Shown here one piece after another: positions 57,752-64,000 of a DNA stretch of 64,000 bases. The translations under genes and the position numbers were made by a program. The stretch is from CAWDPQ01 sp049642465 (lineage in GTDB: Bacteria; Acidobacteriota; Vicinamibacteria; Vicinamibacterales; 2-12-FULL-66-21), in NCBI GenBank assembly GCA_049642465.1, contig JBAROV010000258.1, forward strand, positions 1-64,000, read 5' to 3'. Numbering within the stretch: position 1 is the first letter of the stretch; the number at the start of each line of letters is the position of its first letter. Under the pieces are notes generated by a model, which made no database searches, was not told the DNA's origin, and saw only the letters and a program-made list of their open reading frames with translations.

Positions 57752-58993
57752 CTACTGCGAATCCTCTCCCGTGATCAATCTGATCCCCCGTTGATAGGTC
57801 ATGTAAGCCCACGCCCACTGCACCATGACGACGAGGCGGTTCCGGAATCCGATCAGGTTGAGGATGTGCACGAACAACCAGGCAAGCCAGGCGGGCAGCC
57901 CCTTCATGGTGAATGATGGGAATTCCGCAACCGCTGATGCGCGACCGATCGTCGCCATGTTTCCCAGATTCTTGTATTGGAACGCCCGGTACGGCTGGCC
58001 CTCGAGTGCTCGCATGATGTTGTGAGCCGCATGCTTCCCCATCTGTATCGCCACTTGCGCCACTCCCGGTAGCGGCTTGCCGTCGTCGCCCGCCAGCACG
58101 GCGAGATCACCGATGACGAACACTTCCGGATGACCCTCGATAGTGAGATCCGGGTTGATAAATACCCGCCCCGCTCGATCGAGGCGGGCGCCGAGCGTCG
58201 CGGCGAGGGGTGAGGCCGCCACTCCTGCCGCCCACAGAATCGTCGCAGCCTCGATGCGCTGGCCTCCGACGACCACCGCGCCGTCCCGAACATCGGTCAC
58301 GGCCGCTCCTGTGATCACTTCGACACCGAGGCGCTCGAGATCGCGTCGCGCGGCCTCGCGCAGGGGAAGCGGGAATGTGCTCAGCACTGTCGGGCCGGCC
58401 TCAATGAGGATGATGCGTGCCGAGCCCGGATCGAAGTGCCGGAAGTCGCGGGCGAGCGAGTGACGTGAAATTTCGGCGAGCGCGCCTGCGAGTTCCACAC
58501 CGGTGGGACCCCCACCAACCAACACGAATGTCAGCAGCGCCCGCCTGCGCTCGGCGTTGGTCTCACGCTCGGCGCGCTCGAATGCCAGCAACACACGCCG
58601 CCGCATCTCCAGGGCATCGTCGAGCGTCTTGAGCCCCGGCGCGCGCCGAGGCCAGTCGTCGTGCCCGAAGTACGCGTGCGTGGCGCCGGCCGCGACAATC
58701 AGGAAATCGTATGAGAGTTCTCCGTCGGTCAGGATCACCCGCTTTGTGGAGACGTCAATCGCTCGCGCTTCAGCGAGCAGAACTTCGATGTTCTTCTGAC
58801 GCCGCAGAATCCAGCGAATGGGCGACGCAATATCGCCAGGCGACAACGCGGCCATTGCGACCTGGTAGAGCAGCGGCTGAAAGACGTGATGGTTTCGGCG
58901 ATCGATGAGGACGATCCGCGCCGGCGCCTGCTTCAGCGCCCGCGCCGCGTACAACCCGCCAAATCCTCCACCGATGATGACGATGTGCGACAC
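57752..58993 (-). CDS. ndh: Type II NADH dehydrogenase (NDH-2)
   Basis: The product is 413 residues from GTG 58993. The FAD site is IVIIGGGFGGLYAARALK (GGGFGG at 8-13) and the NADH site is FVLVGGGPTGVELAGALAEI. The quinone-site motif AQVAIQMGKHAAHNI is present, and a C-terminal amphipathic part (LPAWLAWLFVHILNLIGFRN) anchors it to the membrane. NDH-2 oxidises NADH and reduces quinone without pumping protons. It heads the two-gene operon with the DUF3810 protein. Confidence 0.93.
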   Translation of the reverse strand: MSHIVIIGGGFGGLYAARALKQAPARIVLIDRRNHHVFQPLLYQVAMAALSPGDIASPIRWILRRQKNIEVLLAEARAIDVSTKRVILTDGELSYDFLIVAAGATHAYFGHDDWPRRAPGLKTLDDALEMRRRVLLAFERAERETNAERRRALLTFVLVGGGPTGVELAGALAEISRHSLARDFRHFDPGSARIILIEAGPTVLSTFPLPLREAARRDLERLGVEVITGAAVTDVRDGAVVVGGQRIEAATILWAAGVAASPLAATLGARLDRAGRVFINPDLTIEGHPEVFVIGDLAVLAGDDGKPLPGVAQVAIQMGKHAAHNIMRALEGQPYRAFQYKNLGNMATIGRASAVAEFPSFTMKGLPAWLAWLFVHILNLIGFRNRLVVMVQWAWAYMTYQRGIRLITGEDSQ

Positions 58994-59143
58994 TTCGCGC
59001 TCCTGCCCGCAAGTTTCCCAGCCCTAAGCTAACGCCGAATCGGCGCCCGCGCGACGCTTCAATCACGACGACGCGACGGCACGACGCCTGTCTCAACAGT
59101 ACATGGAATGCGGTTTGCAGCGCCTTATGAAGCAGGAGGAAGC

Positions 59144-59392
59144 ATGTCGAATCTGACCAATCGTGTGACCCGCTGGGGCGGCGCCCGGCTGTCGCGGCGG
59201 CTTTCGCGTTCCCTGCCGATCATCGGCGCGGCCATCGCCGTCGCTACCGTCATCGCCACAATGCGGCGCAAGGGCGTAATCGGTGGGGCCTTCGATACCG
59301 GCCTGAACGCAATGCCGGGAATTGGCGCGGCGAAAAACGCGATCGAACTGGCGCGCGGGCGTGATTTCTTCCCCGATCGCAAACGCGTGTAA
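59144..59392 (+). CDS. Small membrane protein, unknown function
   Basis: The product is 82 residues; GGAGGAAGC before ATG 59144 fixes the start. A basic N-terminus (NRVTRWGGARLSRRLSRS) leads into one helix (LPIIGAAIAVATVIATMRRK), then a conserved-looking GGAFDTGLNAMPGIGAAKN. The end is ELARGRDFFPDRKRV. No named family. Its stop is 1 bp from the stop of the convergent CHAT gene. Confidence 0.75.
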   Translation: MSNLTNRVTRWGGARLSRRLSRSLPIIGAAIAVATVIATMRRKGVIGGAFDTGLNAMPGIGAAKNAIELARGRDFFPDRKRV

Positions 59393-59393
59393 T

Positions 59394-62300
59394 TCACCGC
59401 CCGAGCCCCATCCACCCCGCCCAGAAGAACGGCGCCGCCCACTCCGGGCGCTTGCGGACTGCCGCTCGCGCCGCCTGCAGCGCCTCGGCCGCTTCTATTC
59501 CTTTCAGCAACTGACGATGAAACTCGGCGAGGAGCGCTTCTGACGCTTCTGGATCCGCGGACCACCGTGCGAGGATGACTGACGGAGCGCCGCCAGCCAG
59601 CCACGCCCACTGAACGACGTCAGCGCCCGCTGCTCCATCGCGCATGGACGTCGCGGCGCCGTCGGTCAAGAGCACCACGCGCGGCTGCATCGTCAGGTTC
59701 ATCACCTCACGAAGCTCCAGACTCTCACTGTCACCAGACTCGGCGGATCCGTCGCCCGTCACCAATATCGGCGAGAACAGCGGGCTGGCGCCGTTGATGC
59801 GGAACGGCGATGCGATGTGAACCTCCGACACGTTCGACGCCCGGGATATCAGCGCAGCTTTGGTGGCCTCCCCCGACATGAGCACGGTGCCGCTGTCTCC
59901 GAAAATCGCGGAGACGGTTTGTGCCTCGTGCGCGGCCGTTTCGCCGGCGCGAATCGTCCATCCAGGGGCAGTCTGCTGCAATCGTTCCTTCATTGCCGCG
60001 CTGATATCGGGCGCCGCAACGGCAAACATTGTCTTGACGGGCTGAGCAGAACCGGCCACGGCCCGGACCAGTGCGGCGCGCGAACCCGAATAAACGACTT
60101 GCGCCCGATCGCCGAGATAGCCATCTCCGAGCGGCAGCGCCTCGAAGGGCACGCGCCACAGAATGTCGTGCGGCAGGACGACAACCTTCGTGGCCGTCTC
60201 GAGCGTCTTCCATAGCGCCGCTGGGAGCACTTGCGCGATCTCCTGCGCGGCTTTGCGCCACAGCGCCACGTCACGAACGGTCTGACCCTGCAGCAACGCG
60301 TTGACGCGTTCGGCGAGCGTGCGGCGGCGGATGGCGCTCGTATACGCGGCGATCGAGATCTCGGGATTCGCTGACACGACGACGACAGCGACGTCTTCGT
60401 CATCGACCACGAGATCGAGCAGGACGGTTCCCGGCGTCAGCACGGACGCGACTTCCTCGTCCGGTGGCGATGGAATCAACCCACGCCACACGCGAAGATC
60501 AGGGAGACGAGCGTACAGGGCGTCCATCCACTCGTTGCGTGCGGCTGTTGCCGCCGCAATTCGCCCTTCGAGAGCAGCGATTCGCTCCTTGTCCGGCTTT
60601 GGAAGCGCACGTTGTCTCGCGGCCTGGGCAAACAGCGACAGCAACTCCGACGCCATCGCCCGTTCCTTCTCGCGCTCCTCGTCCGTCATTCCCCGCGCAA
60701 TCTCGCGTTCGTTGACCGCCAGCATCGTTCGCAAGTGCAGCGCCCGCATCCGCGTCGTTGACGACCAGGCGCCGGCGGAGTCCCCCGCTTCAGCCTGAAG
60801 CACGGCCAGCGTGGCAAACGCCGCCTCCGCATCCGACGGGATCGTCGTCGCTGGCTTGCGCAGCGCCGCCTCCTGCATGCGCTCGACTACGCCGACGGCC
60901 GCGCGCGCCGCAGCGAGTGCCTGGGCGCCTTCACCGCGTTTCCGTAAGGCCCGTGCATCGGCGGTCAGCGCCCGCCACAGCACGTCATCGTTGTTCAAGG
61001 CAATGGCGGCGTGGCGCGCGCGCTCCGACGCCGCCAACGCGGCTGCAAAGCTCTTGATGCCGGCAAACGCCTGCGACAAGCCAATCTCACCGCGCGCCGC
61101 CGCCTCGCGGTTTCCCAGCGCGGCAAAGCCGTCAATACCTTTCTGATATGAGGCGACGGCATCCTGGTACTTCTCCTGCGCTGATTGAGCAAAGCCCAGA
61201 CCGACCAACGCGTGCGCTACACATTCCGCATCGCTGACGCCGCCGCAGATCGCGGCACTGCGGGTGTACGCCTGCTCTGCGGTTTCGACGCGTCCGGCAA
61301 TGAGCTCGGTCATGCCGAGCCCCTGCCACACGCGCCCGGCGCCCGACAGATCCTTCTGCGCCAGGTGATGGTCGCGGGACTCTTCGTAGAACTTGCGGGC
61401 GGCATCGGCGTTGCCGAGCCGCAAATGGATGTCGCCCAGACTCTGCGTCGCACTACCCTGCCGCGCGCGGTTGTTGCGGGCCCGGCCCTCGGCCAGCACG
61501 CCGCTATACGCCGTCACGGCCGCAGCGTAATCGCCTTGCGCCGCATACGTCCGCCCGAGTCCCTCGAGCGCGCGCGCTTCGCCGTCGGTGTAGGCAAACG
61601 AGCGATACAGGTCTCGGCTGCGCGTGTAATCACGAATCGCGCCGGAATAGTCCCCCTGCAGATACCGGACGTTTCCCGTGCTGATCAGTGCGGACGCAGT
61701 CGATGCGCGATCGTCCAGCCGTTCGTGGATCGCCAGCGCCAACCGGTACTGCTTCAGCGCCTCGGTATATTCGGCCAGCGAATAGCGGATCGTGGCCGCA
61801 CCAGCCAGCGCCGCCGCCAGTGCCGCATCGTCGCCGCGCTCTCGCTCCAGAACCAGGCGCTCTTCGTACAAAGCCAGCGCTTCGGGAAACTTGCGCTGGA
61901 AATAGAACGTGTTCCCCAGGTTCTGCAGCGTCTCCCCTTCCTCCTTGCGGCTCTTGGTGCGCCTGGCGAGTTCGAGGACTCGTTCGAAGAGCACCTGCGC
62001 GCGCGCATGGTTCTGCTGCATGGCCGCCGCGCTGGCGATTCGCGCGAGGGCGACGACGAGCGATCGGCCGACGAGATCCGGTTCGGCCGCGAGCAGCGCT
62101 TCCCGCTCGTCGGCCGTGGACGCAGCCGCAAGCGCCGCTGCGAGATCTGCGGCCGGGCTCCCTTCACTGACGACCTTCCACTCGCCGCCTTCTTTGACAA
62201 ACGTCAGCGCCGCATGGTCGGTCTCTGATTGAACGACCGGCTGTGCGCCAGCCACGAGCGCGGGCCGGCTGCGCTCCCGGCGCAGCGACAGCCTGACGCG

Positions 62301-62570
62301 AAGTCGATCGCCGGCAAGCGCTGTTCTGGTGATCTCGATGTCGAAGAAGCGATCGTCGAAAGCGCGAAAGAGGTACTCGAGGCTCTGCCGCTGGGGTTGT
62401 TCGACCGTCTTGCTCCAGAGCGCGAGGTAGGCGTCGATGTCTTCTGCCTCGATTGCTTGGTAATAGCGCTCAACAGCGGTTCGGATGGTGGGATCGTCGG
62501 CAAGCTGGACCGGCTGAATCCAAAAAGATCCAGCGAGAAGAGCCGCCCGGATGGCGATGGAGGCCAACAC
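59394..62570 (-). CDS. Exported NTF2-like, TPR and degenerate CHAT-domain protein
   Basis: The product is 1058 residues from GTG 62570. After a signal peptide (AIRAALLAGSFWIQPVQLA) there is an NTF2/SnoaL-like domain (about 26-140; YYQAIEAEDIDAYLALWSK). About eight to ten TPRs follow (about 165-520; GETLQNLGNTFYFQRKFPEA, LISTGNVRYLQGDYSGAIRD). The CHAT-like domain (about 735-1055) has the right layout: VPFEALPLGDGYLGD, the SEVHIASPF block, VVLLTDGAATS and GAPSVILARWSADPEASEAL. The catalytic His (in the usual HIATHG) is replaced by Pro at about 922, and the Cys (in SACETG) by Gly near 968. It is probably not a protease. Confidence 0.85.
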   Translation of the reverse strand: MLASIAIRAALLAGSFWIQPVQLADDPTIRTAVERYYQAIEAEDIDAYLALWSKTVEQPQRQSLEYLFRAFDDRFFDIEITRTALAGDRLRVRLSLRRERSRPALVAGAQPVVQSETDHAALTFVKEGGEWKVVSEGSPAADLAAALAAASTADEREALLAAEPDLVGRSLVVALARIASAAAMQQNHARAQVLFERVLELARRTKSRKEEGETLQNLGNTFYFQRKFPEALALYEERLVLERERGDDAALAAALAGAATIRYSLAEYTEALKQYRLALAIHERLDDRASTASALISTGNVRYLQGDYSGAIRDYTRSRDLYRSFAYTDGEARALEGLGRTYAAQGDYAAAVTAYSGVLAEGRARNNRARQGSATQSLGDIHLRLGNADAARKFYEESRDHHLAQKDLSGAGRVWQGLGMTELIAGRVETAEQAYTRSAAICGGVSDAECVAHALVGLGFAQSAQEKYQDAVASYQKGIDGFAALGNREAAARGEIGLSQAFAGIKSFAAALAASERARHAAIALNNDDVLWRALTADARALRKRGEGAQALAAARAAVGVVERMQEAALRKPATTIPSDAEAAFATLAVLQAEAGDSAGAWSSTTRMRALHLRTMLAVNEREIARGMTDEEREKERAMASELLSLFAQAARQRALPKPDKERIAALEGRIAAATAARNEWMDALYARLPDLRVWRGLIPSPPDEEVASVLTPGTVLLDLVVDDEDVAVVVVSANPEISIAAYTSAIRRRTLAERVNALLQGQTVRDVALWRKAAQEIAQVLPAALWKTLETATKVVVLPHDILWRVPFEALPLGDGYLGDRAQVVYSGSRAALVRAVAGSAQPVKTMFAVAAPDISAAMKERLQQTAPGWTIRAGETAAHEAQTVSAIFGDSGTVLMSGEATKAALISRASNVSEVHIASPFRINGASPLFSPILVTGDGSAESGDSESLELREVMNLTMQPRVVLLTDGAATSMRDGAAGADVVQWAWLAGGAPSVILARWSADPEASEALLAEFHRQLLKGIEAAEALQAARAAVRKRPEWAAPFFWAGWMGLGR

Positions 62571-62576
62571 TATCGC

Positions 62577-62582
62577 CTTTTA
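62577..62582 (-). promoter_or_regulatory. -10-like TAAAAG giving a leaderless start
   Basis: On the minus strand TAAAAG ends at 62577, so +1 is at 62570, exactly the G of the GTG start of the CHAT gene. It is a weaker match than the others. Confidence 0.3.
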
Positions 62583-62624
62583 GACACCACGCGGGGAATC
62601 CAGTTCCGCCGATCGGGCGCTCGA

Positions 62625-63161
62625 CTAACCTAACACCGCGCGTGCCGTCAGCAGCGGGACGAAGACCAGCATGTTGATAATGAAATACACGAAGAACCCA
62701 ATCAGGCAGACGATGACCGCGCGAGCCGTGCTGGTGTAATCGAGCACCGTACGCACTGCGACGACCATGACGACGAGCATCCAAATCCAGATGACAAACG
62801 AAATCAGCGGACCCAGGAATGGGATGATCGCGAGGATGTTCAGCACGCCGGGGGAAGCGGCGAATCCGATGACGCGAAAGCCCTCGGCAAAATCCGCCTT
62901 GGTCGCGGGCTCGGGCATCACCTTCGTGCCGACGAGCACGACGATCACGGTCCAGATGCCGTAGCCGACGAGCGTCGCCACCAACCCGATAATGCCGCTG
63001 CTCAAGCCGTGTCGAAAGATGTTGCCGATGAGCGCCGCCACCGCGGCAATCACGATGACCGTCACAGCCTGGCCGATGGCGTTGGGGTCGCGTTCGATCT
63101 CCTCAAACGTCTTCACGTCCGCCTTCATCGCACCGATCATCCGTTCGGGCAGCGTCGCCAT
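62625..63161 (-). CDS. YIP1-family membrane protein
   Basis: The product is 178 residues from ATG 63161; AAGGAGAGACGC is a strong ribosome-binding site. Five membrane helices are present, with the Yip1 pattern PERMIGAMKADVKTFEEIER (cytoplasmic start), AVTVIVIAAVAALIGNIF, and GFRVIGFAASPGVLNILAII near the middle. The family is found in vesicle transport in eukaryotes and in unknown envelope roles in bacteria. A much longer in-frame extension upstream lacks coding character. Confidence 0.88.
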   Translation of the reverse strand: MATLPERMIGAMKADVKTFEEIERDPNAIGQAVTVIVIAAVAALIGNIFRHGLSSGIIGLVATLVGYGIWTVIVVLVGTKVMPEPATKADFAEGFRVIGFAASPGVLNILAIIPFLGPLISFVIWIWMLVVMVVAVRTVLDYTSTARAVIVCLIGFFVYFIINMLVFVPLLTARAVLG

Positions 63162-63238
63162 GCGTCTCTCCTTGCGTCGTGGCTGAACCGTGTTTCGTCC
63201 GCGACAGTCTAGCCGCCTCCCGCTCGAATCGCCAGCCT

Positions 63239-63297
63239 CGACTGGCGACTGACGAGCGTCAGCCGGACTAGCGACTAGCGACCAGCGACAGACGATC
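63239..63297 (+). repeat. GCGACTAGC repeat, copy 3
   Basis: This is a tandem run of GCGACTGAC, GCGACTAGC and GCGACCAGC words. It includes GACTGACGAGCGTCAGCCG (63247-63265), 18 of 19 bases identical to 20037-20055, with a CTGACG/CGTCAG mini-stem. It lies between the YIP1 gene and the leaderless promoter of the molybdoenzyme gene. Confidence 0.75.
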
Positions 63298-63298
63298 G

Positions 63299-63304
63299 TA
63301 AGAT
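63299..63304 (+). promoter_or_regulatory. -10 box TAAGAT giving a near-leaderless start
   Basis: TAAGAT predicts +1 at 63311, two bases before the ATG at 63313. It directly follows the repeat. Confidence 0.4.
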
Positions 63305-63312
63305 GTGACTTA

Positions 63313-64000
63313 ATGCGCCACACCCAACCGGAACGCTGGGGACACTCGACTGTTCGTACGGCCTGTCCACTCGACTGCCCGGACTCCTGCACCATTGACG
63401 TCACCGTCGAGAACGGCCGCATTCTCGAGATCGATGGCGGCGACGAAAACCCCGTCACCCGCAACTACATCTGTGCCAAGGTGCGACGGTTTGCGTCGCG
63501 CGTGTACGGCGAGGATCGGCTGCTCTATCCCGCCGTGCGCCAGGGCGCGCGGGGCAACGGGGTGTTCACGCGCGTGACCTGGGACGAGGCGCTCGATCAG
63601 ATCGCCGACAAGATGCGGAGCATTCGGGACCGCTGGGGTGCCGAGGCGATTCTGCCCTTCTGTTACGGCGGGTCGAATGGCTTGCTGACGCAAGACACCA
63701 ACGATGCGGCACTCTTCCGCGGATTCAAAACTTCGCGGCTCGATCGCACGGTTTGCGCGGCGCCGACCGGCGCGGCCAACCATGCGCTGTACGGAAAGAT
63801 GCCGGGCGTCAGCTATCTCGACTATCCGCACGCGCGACTGCTGGTCCTCTGGGGCGTGAACCCGGCTGCGTCGGGCATTCATCTGGTTCCGTACGTCAAA
63901 GAAGCGCGGCGCGCGGGTGCGCAACTGGTCGTGATCGACCCTCGTGCGACGTCGCTCGCGCGGCAGGCTGACCTCCACCTCGCACCGCATCCAGGAACCG
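63313..64000 (+). CDS. Molybdopterin oxidoreductase, N-terminal part
   Basis: The frame is open from ATG 63313 to the end of the window (229 residues) and is cut by it. The N-terminal 4Fe-4S motif is ACPLDCPDSCTIDV with C18, C22 and C26, and the fourth cysteine C54 in NYICAKVRRF. Then come RLLYPAVRQGARGNGVFTRV, TWDEALDQIADKM, and the start of the molybdopterin domain (LLVLWGVNPAASGIHLVP). There is no Tat signal, so it is cytoplasmic. This fits the molybdopterin-dependent oxidoreductase superfamily close to the DMSO reductase group; the substrate cannot be told. Confidence 0.9.
   Translation, partial: MRHTQPERWGHSTVRTACPLDCPDSCTIDVTVENGRILEIDGGDENPVTRNYICAKVRRFASRVYGEDRLLYPAVRQGARGNGVFTRVTWDEALDQIADKMRSIRDRWGAEAILPFCYGGSNGLLTQDTNDAALFRGFKTSRLDRTVCAAPTGAANHALYGKMPGVSYLDYPHARLLVLWGVNPAASGIHLVPYVKEARRAGAQLVVIDPRATSLARQADLHLAPHPGT

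Noticed and set aside
62625..63464. N-terminal extension of the YIP1 protein by about 100 residues.
   Set aside because: The extension runs through the repeat and across the molybdoenzyme gene start on the other strand. AAGGAGAGACGC before ATG 63161 marks the real start.
1..64000. Mobile elements, prophage, toxin-antitoxin or defence islands.
   Set aside because: No transposase, integrase, phage, restriction, CRISPR or toxin-antitoxin gene was recognised. Only repeats and the CHAT-like protein come near, and the latter lacks its catalytic residues.

Overview
The window is high-GC bacterial chromosome, about 64 kb with 58 supportable protein genes. It holds no tRNA, rRNA, CRISPR array, phage or insertion sequence that I can recognise. 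The gene content points to a soil-type member of the Acidobacteriota, possibly the Vicinamibacteria: a DUF5916 outer-membrane protein with a CBM9-like domain, DUF5777, DUF2911, CHRD and DUF4097 proteins, two secreted M28 peptidases, a 1007-residue BNR/VPS10-like protein, a TPR-CHAT protein and many small Sec-exported proteins of no known function. That placement is inference from families; no marker gene is present to settle it.

Layout. 1-6 kb: the end of a hybrid histidine kinase, small secreted proteins, and two outer-membrane beta-barrel genes. 6-13 kb: an M56 membrane peptidase, a DUF2911 protein, an operon of PQQ-type sugar dehydrogenase, DUF485 protein and ActP-like acetate symporter, and a divergent second PQQ-type dehydrogenase lipoprotein. 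13-26 kb: a modular low-complexity exported protein, two M28 peptidases, a response regulator with a histone-H1-like tail, PAP2 phosphatase, universal stress protein, MntH, DUF5777 barrel, CHRD protein and exported peroxiredoxin. 26-35 kb: glutaminyl cyclase, a five-gene operon (pntAB-pntB-DDAH-DUF1330-recQ), and an exonuclease plus ATP-dependent ligase repair pair. 35-45 kb: amidase, an ABC-2 exporter, an orphan LolD/MacB-like ATPase, a membrane spermidine-synthase-like protein, and a metallophosphoesterase overlapping a nuclease. 45-56 kb: the BNR protein, a STAS/radical-SAM/LEA14 operon with a cluster of palindromic repeats, an Fpg/Nei glycosylase, a GtrA-START fusion and topoisomerase IB. 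56-64 kb: a DUF3810 peptidase with NDH-2, the TPR-CHAT protein, a YIP1 protein and the start of a molybdopterin oxidoreductase.

The genes sort into three themes. One is cell-envelope traffic: barrels, exported peptidases, and lipoproteins. The second is respiration and redox: quinone-linked sugar oxidation, NDH-2, transhydrogenase, peroxiredoxin and molybdoenzyme. The third is DNA repair and topology: RecQ, exonuclease-ligase, Fpg/Nei and TopoIB.

The most unusual signals lie between and across the genes. (i) About ten genes have a -10 box placed so that transcription would start at or within a few bases of the start codon, which implies leaderless mRNAs; one divergent pair has a near-symmetric -10 with predicted starts 18 bp apart. 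(ii) Many spacers hold short-period (7-9 bp) tandem or inverted repeats. Most units differ between loci, but one family recurs at 20, 33 and 63 kb. (iii) A 28-bp palindromic element occurs both between genes and inside coding sequences, and one lipoprotein gene is bracketed by identical 27-bp direct repeats. (iv) Several proteins have odd architectures, including a CHAT domain that lacks its catalytic dyad and a GtrA protein fused through a signal-peptide-like segment to a START-like domain.
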